Shown piece after piece: positions 1-5,507 of a stretch of DNA of 6,236 nt; the stretch's first letter is position 1, and every line of letters starts with the position of its first letter. The notes under the pieces are model-generated. The model had not been told where the DNA came from. It saw nothing but the letters and a program-made list of their open reading frames with translations, and searched no databases. The translations under genes were made by a program, and so were the position numbers. Location: contig JAJYGM010000046.1 of assembly GCA_021785095.1 (NCBI GenBank), positions 1-6,236 of the forward strand, written 5' to 3'. Source of the stretch: Actinomycetes bacterium. GTDB taxonomy: Bacteria > Actinomycetota > Acidimicrobiia > Acidimicrobiales > Bog-793.

Positions 1-1175
1 GCGAACCAGACCAGGCCGCCCGCCAGGCCGGTGCCGGACACGATGAGGAGGTACCCGGCCGGCCCGACGATCCCGCCGAGCCTGCCTGCAGCCTGGACCA
101 CCCCCTGCTCGGTCCCCCGCGCACCGCCGGCCGCGTGCTCCGCCGGCATGATCGAGGTCGTCTTGTCCGGGCCGAACGAGCCCGCCGCGAGCGCGAGCGC
201 GACGAGGGTCGCGCCGACGATGTCGAACGCCATGCTGGTCCGGCCGAGCGACGCCCCCATGGCCCCCGGCCCGGCAACGGCGACCAGGCCGGCAAGGAGC
301 CCGAGCGCGACGCCTCGGAGGAGGAAGCCCCCGACCTGCAAGGGGCGCCGACCGAGCCGGTCGACGAGGAGGATGGTCGCGAACGACGCCGGCAGCGTCA
401 CCGCCCGCACGACGAGCGCTGCGAGGTCGCCGTGACGAGCGCCGAACCCGAGCAGGGCCGCGAGCACCACCGGGAGGAACAGGACGAGGCCCTGGTCCCC
501 CGTCTGGTAGGCGAACGCGGCCAGGGCACTTCTCGCCTGGCGGCGCAGGGCCGCCGGGCCGAGCCCGTCGCGCAACACGCCGGTGAGGCGCAGCTCCCCA
601 CGGTGCGCAGGCTCGGTCGGGTCCTCGCTGCGCACCCGGAGCGCGACACCCGGGAGCGCCAGCACGCCACCCAGCCCGAGCACCAGCCGCCACCCGATCC
701 CGGGACCACCGAGAAGGGCGCCTGCCCCGTACGCGCCGAGCGCGCCGAGGTTGGCCGCGAAGAGCGTGGCAGCCATCCACGACCCCCGGCGTGCCGCCGG
801 TGCGGTCTCGGCGACTGCGACGAGCGCGACCGTGTAGTCGGCCCCGGCGGCCACACCGAGCACCACCCGCGCGAGCAGGAGGACCCCGTAGGAGGGAGCG
901 AAGGCCGAGAGGAACGCCATGGTGACGAAGAGCCCGATGTCCGCGAGGAGGAGCCGGCGGCGGCCGAAGCGATCGGAGAGCGGCCCAGCAGCGAAGCCCC
1001 CGAGGAGCATCCCGGCGACCGTGGCCGTCGCCAGCAGCGAACTGGCGCCGGCCGAAAGGTGCCAGAGCGGCGTCAGGTACGGGAGCGCGACGCCGATAGC
1101 AGCCTGGTCGTAGCCGACGACCAGGACCGTGACGACGGGGAGCCCGTACGACTGCACCATGGTCCGCCGGTTCAC
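1..1175 (-). CDS. MFS transporter, sugar/phosphate-porter-like, partial at its C-terminus
   Basis: The minus strand is open from about 1199 to the left edge without a stop, so roughly 390 residues are present and the C-terminus is missing. The protein is an inner-membrane secondary transporter of the major facilitator superfamily; the substrate cannot be read. Visible: TM1 around residues 12-31 with a GYDQAAIGVALP segment, the signature loop after TM2 (GPLSDRFGRRR, D68 if GTG1175 is residue 1), the TM4 to TM5 stretch ending AETAPAARRG, the half-repeat copy LVDRLGRRPL after TM8, and a TM10-TM11 segment GPDKTTSIMPAEH followed by AAGRLGGIVGP. These match sugar-porter and phosphate:H+ symporter-like MFS members. 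I chose GTG1175 because a TANNNT box ends 8 nt before it; in-frame ATG1199 lies upstream of that box, and ATG1160 is also possible. About ten of the usual twelve helices are visible. It is divergent from ctaG with no operon partner in view. Confidence 0.9.
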   Translation of the reverse strand, partial: MNRRTMVQSYGLPVVTVLVVGYDQAAIGVALPYLTPLWHLSAGASSLLATATVAGMLLGGFAAGPLSDRFGRRRLLLADIGLFVTMAFLSAFAPSYGVLLLARVVLGVAAGADYTVALVAVAETAPAARRGSWMAATLFAANLGALGAYGAGALLGGPGIGWRLVLGLGGVLALPGVALRVRSEDPTEPAHRGELRLTGVLRDGLGPAALRRQARSALAAFAYQTGDQGLVLFLPVVLAALLGFGARHGDLAALVVRAVTLPASFATILLVDRLGRRPLQVGGFLLRGVALGLLAGLVAVAGPGAMGASLGRTSMAFDIVGATLVALALAAGSFGPDKTTSIMPAEHAAGGARGTEQGVVQAAGRLGGIVGPAGYLLIVSGTGLAGGLVWF

Positions 1176-1183
1176 TGCGGCTG

Positions 1184-1211
1184 ACCTTATTGGCCCCATG
1201 TCCGCTGCAAA
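1184..1211 (-). promoter_or_regulatory. Putative promoter of the MFS gene
   Basis: Reading the minus strand there is TTTGCA (1206-1211), a 16-nt spacer, then TAAGGT (1184-1189). The second hexamer fits the actinobacterial TANNNT -10 pattern and the first matches TTGACA at four of six positions. Transcription would begin about 7-8 nt downstream, at or next to the in-frame GTG at 1175, implying a leaderless mRNA. It was called from sequence alone. Confidence 0.45.
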
Positions 1212-1419
1212 AGGCACCGCTTCGGAGAACCAAAGCCGGACCGGGTCCCGGCGGTGGGCGGCCCCTGCCCCGGGAGGGCCGCACCGGAGGAACGCCCCAG
1301 GCTGCACCAGCACCCCCACGCCGCCCTCCCGCCACCGGGGAACCTCTCCTCCCGGCTAGACCTGAGTCGATGGAACGTGGAGTGCTCGCTCGCTGCCGGC
1401 CAGGCTTGCTCTTCGCGCC

Positions 1420-2466
1420 ATGAGCCCCCCCGTAACGGTCGGGCGGCTCTTCGGCATGTGGGACATGGCGCCATTCCCGCTGGCGGCGATGGTCGTCGAG
1501 CTCGCGCTGGCCGGCTGGTACGTGCGGGCGATGCGCGAGCTCCGCCGTCGCGGGAGGGTCTGGCCGTGGCGTCGTCTCGTCGCGTTCCTCTCCGGGCTCG
1601 CAGCGGTCGCGGTGGCCCTCCAGTCGAGCGTGGCCGTGTACGTCATGACCCACTTCCCGGCGCACATCACCCAGCACCTCCTCCTGATGATCGTCGCGCC
1701 CGTCCTCCTCGCCCTCGCTGCCCCGGTCACCCTCGTGCTCCAGTGGGCCGACCGAGGACTCCGGCGCCGTCTCCAGCGCTTCCTCGAGAGCCGGCTGCTC
1801 CACGTGGTCACCTTCCCCGTGGTGGTCTTCACCCTCTACTACGCCGTCATGTGGGCGTTCTTCACGACCCCACTGATCGCGATCGCGATGGACCACATGT
1901 GGCTGATGGACCTGCTGAACCTCTCCTTCCTCGCCGGTGGGATCCTCTTCTGGTGGCCGATCGTGGGTCTCGACCCGATCCTCCACTGGAAGCTGAGCTA
2001 CGGCGGCAAGCTGTTGAGCCTGGCGATCGGCATCCCATTCGAGGCGTTCCTCGGCATCGCGCTGACCAGCCAGTCCGTGTCCCCGTTCCGGGGTTACTCG
2101 CTCTCGAGCTGGACGGACGGCGCGCAGGTGCTCTGGGGGGCCAGCGAGATGCTCACCACGGCCGCTGCGGGGCTGGTGATGTACCAGTGGATGCGCCACA
2201 GCACGCGCTCCGACCTCCGGCTCCAGCGCAGCTCCGCGACCGCGCCCCTCGCGAGCCGAACTGACGGGCGCGTGCCCGAGGTGTTCTGGGCCGAGCGAAC
2301 CCTCGCGACGATGCGTCCGGGGTCGCCGCTCTACGTCCAAGCGCAGGCGATCCTCGATCGAGTGCAGCGGGAGGGACGCCCCGAGGGTCCGTCGTCCGCC
2401 ACCGCGCCCCCTCGAGCGGAGCAGGTGATCGGGGCGGAGCCACAGTCCCGTGCCGAACCGGCCTGA
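1420..2466 (+). CDS. ctaG: Cytochrome c oxidase assembly factor CtaG (Caa3_CtaG family), 348 aa
   Basis: This is a polytopic membrane protein of the Caa3-type CtaG family, which is associated with building the copper centre of heme-copper oxidases; it is unrelated in sequence to Cox11-type CtaG. The hallmark segment AHITQHLLLMIVAPVLL is at residues 81-97 with H78, H82 and H86 in or near it, followed by H159 in MDHMWLMDLL and the conserved LAGGILFWWPIVGLDP (171-186). I see about seven hydrophobic segments, roughly 18-38, 52-75, 84-107, 128-148, 160-182, 196-216 and 235-256, then a soluble tail of about 85 residues rich in Arg, Pro and Ala. An in-frame TGA at 1363 blocks extension upstream, so ATG1420 is the first possible Met; no clear Shine-Dalgarno precedes it. 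There is no oxidase subunit gene in the window, so it stands apart from cta genes here. It is divergent from the MFS gene and convergent with the next gene. Confidence 0.9.
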   Translation: MSPPVTVGRLFGMWDMAPFPLAAMVVELALAGWYVRAMRELRRRGRVWPWRRLVAFLSGLAAVAVALQSSVAVYVMTHFPAHITQHLLLMIVAPVLLALAAPVTLVLQWADRGLRRRLQRFLESRLLHVVTFPVVVFTLYYAVMWAFFTTPLIAIAMDHMWLMDLLNLSFLAGGILFWWPIVGLDPILHWKLSYGGKLLSLAIGIPFEAFLGIALTSQSVSPFRGYSLSSWTDGAQVLWGASEMLTTAAAGLVMYQWMRHSTRSDLRLQRSSATAPLASRTDGRVPEVFWAERTLATMRPGSPLYVQAQAILDRVQREGRPEGPSSATAPPRAEQVIGAEPQSRAEPA

Positions 2467-2546
2467 GCCCGCGCTCCCAGCCCCGAGACTCGCATCCGCC
2501 CCTCGCCAGCGCGCCGACACCCCGGCGGGAGGCCCAGGGTCCCCCG

Positions 2547-2837
2547 TCAGGTCGTGCCGTCGGCCTCGGGCGCTCCGCTCTCGACCGAGCCGGCCTCGGT
2601 GCGGCCGGTCTCGGTGCGGCCGGTCTCGGCAAGGCGCCGCACCAGCCCGAGTGCCGCTGCCGGATCGAGCCCCGCCCGGCCGACCAGCCAGCAGGACAGC
2701 GGTGCAGCAATCCGCTCTGAGGTGCGTGCGGCCACGCCGGCCAGCTCGAGGAGTGCCTCCCGCTCGGCCGGGTCGGGAGGAGCCACACCGAGCGCCTGTG
2801 CAACGCGCTCCAGCCACTCGGCGGCGGTCTCACTCAC
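2547..2837 (-). CDS. DUF6457 domain small protein, 96 aa
   Basis: A short acidic, helical protein resembling the actinobacterial DUF6457 family: an N-terminal EWLERVAQALGV helix (W8), a DPAEREALLELAGVAARTSERIAAPLSCWLVG core and a G-rich turn before LVRRLAE. As I recall, related domains occur beside, or fused to, MobA-like molybdenum-cofactor guanylyltransferases, but no such partner lies here, so the role is open. The start is GTG2837: there is no other in-frame Met, and a TAGGGT box ends exactly 7 nt before it, as in leaderless genes. The last 25 or so residues are a low-complexity Thr/Gly/Glu tail made by a 15-bp tandem repeat and probably are not part of the fold. The gene is convergent with ctaG (80 bases between stops) and divergent from the tRNA gene. 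Confidence 0.8.
   Translation of the reverse strand: MSETAAEWLERVAQALGVAPPDPAEREALLELAGVAARTSERIAAPLSCWLVGRAGLDPAAALGLVRRLAETGRTETGRTEAGSVESGAPEADGTT
2595..2624. repeat. 15-bp tandem repeat in the DUF6457 C-terminus
   Basis: The unit ctcggtgcggccggt occurs twice in perfect tandem (2595-2609 and 2610-2624). A degenerate copy lies before it (2580-2594, 9 of 15 identical) and a fragment (ctcgg) after it. The unit length is a multiple of three, so on the minus strand each copy adds TGRTE and copy-number change would keep the reading frame. Confidence 0.85.
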
Positions 2838-2844
2838 GGCCGGA

Positions 2845-2850
2845 ACCCTA
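2845..2850 (-). promoter_or_regulatory. Putative -10 box (TAGGGT) of the DUF6457 gene
   Basis: On the minus strand TAGGGT is followed by seven bases and then the GTG start codon. This spacing puts the transcription start on the first base of the start codon, the usual layout of leaderless actinobacterial genes. No good -35 is visible. Confidence 0.45.
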
Positions 2851-2880
2851 GCGTCGACCCCACGAACGCGCGGCGGCTGC

Positions 2881-2886
2881 TAGGCT
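2881..2886 (+). promoter_or_regulatory. Putative -10 box (TAGGCT) of the tRNA-Ala gene
   Basis: TAGGCT fits TANNNT and ends 10 nt before the first base of the mature tRNA, allowing a transcript with a leader of a few nucleotides for RNase P removal. No convincing -35 is seen at the usual distance; TCGACC at 2854-2859 is about 21 nt away, which is too far. Confidence 0.35.
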
Positions 2887-2896
2887 AAGAGCCTCC

Positions 2897-2970
2897 GGGG
2901 GCGTAGCTCAGCTGGTAGAGCGCTTGACTGGCAGTCAAGAGGTCCGAGGGTTCGAGTCCCTTCGCCTCCA
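2897..2970 (+). tRNA. tRNA-Ala, anticodon GGC
   Basis: A full cloverleaf folds by eye. Acceptor 2897-2903 (GGGGGCG) pairs with 2963-2969 (CGCCTCC); the third pair is G3:U70, the alanine identity element. D stem GCTC/GAGC (2906-2909 and 2918-2921) with loop AGCTGGTA. Anticodon stem CTTGA/TCAAG with loop CTGGCAG at 2928-2934, giving anticodon GGC at 2930-2932. T stem GAGGG/CCCTT (last pair G-T) with loop TTCGAGT. The discriminator is A at 2970. The genome continues CCC rather than CCA, so the CCA end must be added enzymatically. The variable region is six nucleotides (AGGTCC), one more than usual for this tRNA. It reads GCC and GCU alanine codons. Confidence 0.97.
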
Positions 2971-2979
2971 CCCGAATCC

Positions 2980-3000
2980 CCAGAGCAGGGCGACCTCTGG
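2980..3000 (+). terminator. Possible hairpin terminator after the tRNA
   Basis: CCAGAG (2980-2985) and CTCTGG (2995-3000) form a perfect 6-bp stem with a 9-nt loop, ten bases after the tRNA end. There is no T-run, so it could be a weak terminator or a 3'-processing structure. Confidence 0.35.
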
Positions 3001-3054
3001 CGCACCACGACCGCGGATCGGGGCGCCTGCTCGGGGGTGTGCGAAGATGGCGCC

Positions 3055-4752
3055 ATGCGCCGGCCGCCGCGGACCCTCCTTCCGGCAGCAGCCCTGCTGA
3101 TCGCCGTTGGCGCGGCCCTCGACGCGAGCCCGGCCCGACCGGTCGCGACTGGTCGGGTCGGTGCCTGGATACCGCCCCCGACCACCTCGGTCGACCCTGG
3201 CGGAGCGCAGCGCGGCCGGGTCGACGCGCCGAGCGGCACGGCCGGACGCGCGGCGACGCCTGCCACCGCAGGCCAGCCGGCATTTGCGGCACCACCCGTG
3301 AACGTCTCCAGTTCGGGGAGCGTCACGGAGTCGGTCCAGCTGAGCGGGGGCATACCCTCCGTCGCGCTCGCCGCCTACGAGCAGGCGGCCTCGATCCTGT
3401 CCGGGCGTGACCCGAGCTGCAATCTCGGCTGGGAAGACCTGGCGGGCATCGGGCGGGTCGAGTCCGACAACGGGCTGACCTGGGGTGCCGCAGCCCGCGT
3501 GACCACCGACGGGACACTGGTTCCTCCGATCATCGGTCCCGCTCTCGACGGCCAGGATGGGACGCCGGCCATCCCCACCACCGATGGGGGCGTGCTCGAG
3601 CACGACCCGGTCTGGGCGCACGCGGTCGGCCCCATGCAGTTCCTTCCCTCTACGTGGGCGAAGTACGGCCAGGACGCGGTCGGGTCCGGCACCCCGAACC
3701 CGCAGAACTTCTACGATGCGGCGCTCGCCGCGGGCGTCTACCTCTGCGACGCCGGGGGCAACCTCGCGACGCCCACCGGCTTGGCCCGGGCGATCTTGGC
3801 CTACAACCACTCCCCCAGCTACGTGAGCCTCGTCGAGGACTGGATCACTGCCTACACCCGGGCCGGCGCCGCGGCGCTCCTGTCAGCTGGCTCTGGCCTG
3901 CTCCCAACCGCCGGTCCGGGCGCCGGGAGCGGCACGGCCGGGCCTGGCTCGGCTCCAGGGGGAGGCGGAGCCGAGCCCGCTCCTGCTCCGCCGCCGACCC
4001 CCGAGCAGGTCGTCGCCGCCGCGGCGCTCGCCACGGTACGCGCCGGGGGGTTCACCTTCACCCTCAGCGGGAACATCCGCGTCGACGGGACCGCCAATGG
4101 GGGGAACCTAGGGACCTTCGACGGTTCCGGCGCCGTCGCTCCTGACGGCGCGCAGCTCGCGCTCACCGTCGCCAACCTGGGATCGGTCGACCTCCTCGTC
4201 GTGGGGGAAGCCTCCTATCTCCGTCTCCCGACCGGCGGGACCGCGGGGAGCGCCAGGCCCTGGCAACCGCTCACGCCCACCTCGGTCGACCTGCTCCCAC
4301 CCGAGGACCAGGTTCTCCTCGAGGTGCTGGCGGCACAGCTCCCCTCCCTCGCGGCGCAGTTCGCCGGGGCGCAGCCCGACACGGTCGCGCTCTCCTCCAC
4401 GAGCAGCACCTCCGGGCGCGCCTACGAGGGCACGGTGAACCTGAGCGCGGCAGCCGGGCAGCTCGGGGCGGGGCTTCTCCCCTCCGTCACCTCCCTCATG
4501 TCTCTGCTCGGAGGACCCGACTTCCCCGCGACCGTCTGGCTCGCACAAGGCGGGCAGCTCCAGCGAGCACGTTTCGTGGACACCGCAGGGCTTTCCGGTG
4601 CCTCGGCGCGCTACCTGGTCTCGGTGGACGTCGCAGTCGACCGGCTCGGTGGCGTCTCCTCACCGCGCGCGCCCCTGACCTCGACGACCTCGCCGACCAC
4701 GTCCACGCCGCCGACCACGTCCACGCCGCCGACCACGTCGCCCTCCAGCTGA
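3055..4752 (+). CDS. Secreted lytic transglycosylase (SLT/MltB-like) with LppX/LprG-like second domain, 565 aa
   Basis: A predicted exported enzyme that cleaves peptidoglycan between MurNAc and GlcNAc. The N-terminus MRRPPRTLLPAAALLIAVG is a signal peptide or membrane anchor. A Pro/Ala/Thr-rich spacer leads to the catalytic domain (about 98-270): IPSVALAAYEQAA, then CNLGWEDLAGIGRVESDNG with probable catalytic Glu136, AVGPMQFLPSTW (G192 onward) and AILAYNHSPSYV (Y250, N251). C122 and C231 could form a disulfide. A Gly/Pro/Ala linker (about 275-317) joins a second domain (about 318-535) of beta-rich sequence, with LATVRAGGFTFTLSGNI and later TVWLAQGGQLQRARF, that resembles LppX/LprG/LolA-type lipid-binding folds; this second assignment is tentative. 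The tail is a PTTSTP repeat. I prefer ATG3055, which gives a compact signal peptide; GTG3037 would add six residues. GAAGAT (3043-3048) six bases before the ATG may be a -10 of a leaderless transcript. Confidence 0.88.
   Translation: MRRPPRTLLPAAALLIAVGAALDASPARPVATGRVGAWIPPPTTSVDPGGAQRGRVDAPSGTAGRAATPATAGQPAFAAPPVNVSSSGSVTESVQLSGGIPSVALAAYEQAASILSGRDPSCNLGWEDLAGIGRVESDNGLTWGAAARVTTDGTLVPPIIGPALDGQDGTPAIPTTDGGVLEHDPVWAHAVGPMQFLPSTWAKYGQDAVGSGTPNPQNFYDAALAAGVYLCDAGGNLATPTGLARAILAYNHSPSYVSLVEDWITAYTRAGAAALLSAGSGLLPTAGPGAGSGTAGPGSAPGGGGAEPAPAPPPTPEQVVAAAALATVRAGGFTFTLSGNIRVDGTANGGNLGTFDGSGAVAPDGAQLALTVANLGSVDLLVVGEASYLRLPTGGTAGSARPWQPLTPTSVDLLPPEDQVLLEVLAAQLPSLAAQFAGAQPDTVALSSTSSTSGRAYEGTVNLSAAAGQLGAGLLPSVTSLMSLLGGPDFPATVWLAQGGQLQRARFVDTAGLSGASARYLVSVDVAVDRLGGVSSPRAPLTSTTSPTTSTPPTTSTPPTTSPSS
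4693..4738. repeat. 18-bp tandem repeat encoding the PTTSTP tail
   Basis: The 18-bp unit, ccgaccacgtccacgccg, occurs at 4693-4710 and 4711-4728, with a third partial copy of ten bases (4729-4738). The period is in frame and codes PTTSTP, ending TTSPSS before the stop. Such Thr/Pro/Ser tails are common in wall-exposed actinobacterial proteins; here it ends the transglycosylase. Confidence 0.9.
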
Positions 4753-5107
4753 GCGGCTACGCCCCCCACAGAACCGGCCTCGGGGACCGAGGCGATGGCT
4801 GGCGTACCGCCCTCCACCTTGCCGGACTCCCCGTCTGCAACGACGGGTCGCCAGCCACCACACGCAGCACATCCCGGGCACAAACGACATCGTCGTAACT
4901 GGTCTGTCGCACGACACCGGTCCTGGACCCCGGCAGCTCCGGTCTCTTGATGTCGCAGCATTGCGGGACACCCCGGCCACGTTGCCCCCGTCGGATCGGC
5001 GCCCCGCTCCCCATCCCCCCACGTTCACCCTGCTCTCGACCATGTGCCCAGAGGTGAAGACCGCTGGCACACCCCTGGATCTGACGTTCCGCACTTCTCG
5101 ATCCCGT
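4753..5107. other. 355-base intergenic stretch between the transglycosylase gene and the IS module
   Basis: No convincing gene lies here on either strand: the open frames present have no recognisable domain, no start signals and irregular composition. It holds the hairpin at 4777-4793 and several short palindromes (for example 4905-4916, TGTCG-CA-CGACA, and 4919-4929, GGTCC-T-GGACC). If the DUF6788 gene belongs to the insertion sequence, the left end of that element should fall here, between the hairpin and 5107, but the right end is outside the window, so the terminal repeat cannot be matched. Confidence 0.6.
4777..4793 (+). terminator. Hairpin downstream of the transglycosylase gene
   Basis: GCCTCGG (4777-4783) and CCGAGGC (4787-4793) form a perfect 7-bp stem with a GGA loop, 24 bases after the TGA stop. 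No T-run follows, which is common for terminator-like hairpins in GC-rich actinobacteria. It probably ends the transglycosylase mRNA. Confidence 0.5.
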
Positions 5108-5443
5108 TTACGCCCCCCATCCCTCTGCGCGTTCGACCCAGGTGAGCTCGGCATCTTCCAGCGCGGCCAGTAGCTCGCTCAGTCGACGGCCGCGCTCGAT
5201 CTCCGGGCCATAACGCTCCAGCTGGGCGTCAGAGAGCCGCCGCGTGTGGCGGCTGCCGCGGCGGCTGTAGCCCCACTGGTGATAGGGCCCGTGCAGCGCG
5301 CCTTCGTCGCCGGTGCAGCGGCAGTTCGGCTTGCCACAGCGCATCATGCGGTCGATGACGCCGCCGGGAAGCAGGTGCCCGTCCTCGCTCAGCAGCTCGA
5401 GCAACGAACGTCGCGCCGCGGCGACACGGTCCTCGTCACGCAT
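5108..5443 (-). CDS. DUF6788-like cysteine-motif protein, IS-associated accessory gene
   Basis: A small soluble protein (111 aa from ATG5443, 122 aa from GTG5476). Its core, at positions counted from GTG5476, is RCGKPNCRC (C47, C52, C54) followed by HGPYHQWGYSRRG (H62) and then a C-terminal helix with RRLSELLAALEDAEL. This is the pattern of the DUF6788 family, short proteins of unknown function; the Cys/Cys/Cys/His cluster suggests metal binding, perhaps a zinc knuckle contacting nucleic acid. That is inference. The gene is divergent from a transposase gene and shares its promoter region, so it may be carried by the element as an accessory or regulatory protein. The start is uncertain: AAGGA (5454-5458) sits 10 nt before ATG5443, GTG5449 is also in frame, and GTG5476 is the furthest upstream. 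The stop is TAA. Confidence 0.7.
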   Translation of the reverse strand: MRDEDRVAAARRSLLELLSEDGHLLPGGVIDRMMRCGKPNCRCTGDEGALHGPYHQWGYSRRGSRHTRRLSDAQLERYGPEIERGRRLSELLAALEDAELTWVERAEGWGA

Positions 5444-5445
5444 CG

Positions 5446-5481
5446 TCACCGCATCCTTCGGGTGCGCATCCACCACCTCAT
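5446..5481 (-). other. Possible 11-codon leaderless upstream ORF before the DUF6788 gene
   Basis: On the minus strand an ATG at 5481 lies exactly 7 nt after TAGAGT (5489-5494) and opens an 11-codon frame, MRWWMRTRRMR, ending in TGA at 5446-5448. That stop overlaps an in-frame GTG of the DUF6788 gene (GTGA, GTG at 5449) and lies 2 nt before its ATG at 5443. The arrangement would allow translational coupling or a leader peptide. It is very short and may be chance. Confidence 0.25.
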
Positions 5482-5488
5482 GTCTGTC

Positions 5489-5494
5489 ACTCTA
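5489..5494 (-). promoter_or_regulatory. Putative -10 box (TAGAGT) facing the DUF6788 gene
   Basis: Read on the minus strand, TAGAGT directly abuts the opposing TACGAT box, giving two divergent promoters that could not both be occupied at once. A transcript would start near 5481, leaving a leader of about 37 nt before ATG5443. Confidence 0.35.
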
Positions 5495-5500
5495 TACGAT
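5495..5500 (+). promoter_or_regulatory. Putative -10 box (TACGAT) of the transposase gene
   Basis: TACGAT fits TANNNT and ends 7 nt before ATG5508, the spacing expected of a leaderless transcript. No -35 of TTGACA type is present at the usual distance, so the promoter would be weak, as is common for transposase genes. Confidence 0.4.
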
Positions 5501-5507
5501 GACAGAC

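Noticed and set aside
135..1184. A 349-residue plus-strand open frame
   Set aside because: It is highly charged (Arg/Glu/Pro/His) with no domain, and lies antisense to the MFS gene, whose frame carries clear family motifs. It is a shadow of high-GC codon use.
1176..1419. A small gene or riboswitch between the MFS and ctaG genes
   Set aside because: Only unconvincing short frames are present and no conserved RNA motif is recognisable; apart from the MFS promoter nothing could be supported.
1254..2264. A 336-residue plus-strand open frame overlapping ctaG
   Set aside because: Arg/Pro-rich composition without hydrophobic segments or motifs, in a different frame from the convincing ctaG gene.
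2467..2546. A bidirectional terminator between ctaG and the DUF6457 gene
   Set aside because: The convergent spacing invites one, but I found no stem longer than about four pairs with a sensible loop.
2880..3353. Minus-strand frames through the tRNA with peptides such as GLEPSDLLTASQALYQLSYAP
   Set aside because: This is the well-known spurious translation of the antisense strand of a tRNA gene and does not represent a protein.
2935..3810. A 291-residue minus-strand frame opposite the transglycosylase gene
   Set aside because: Its C-terminal RRRDSNPRTS peptide is again antisense tRNA, and the rest is a low-information shadow of the transglycosylase gene.
4884..4916. Short inverted repeats ACGAC-ATC-GTCGT (4884-4896) and TGTCG-CA-CGACA (4905-4916)
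   Set aside because: Five-base stems are expected by chance in GC-rich DNA and they are not placed by a gene start or end; they were not called as operators or terminators.
4660..5154. Minus-strand frames of 85-164 residues across the intergenic stretch
   Set aside because: They overlap the repeat tail of the transglycosylase gene and the end of DUF6788, end in repetitive Arg/Gly, and show no recognisable domain.
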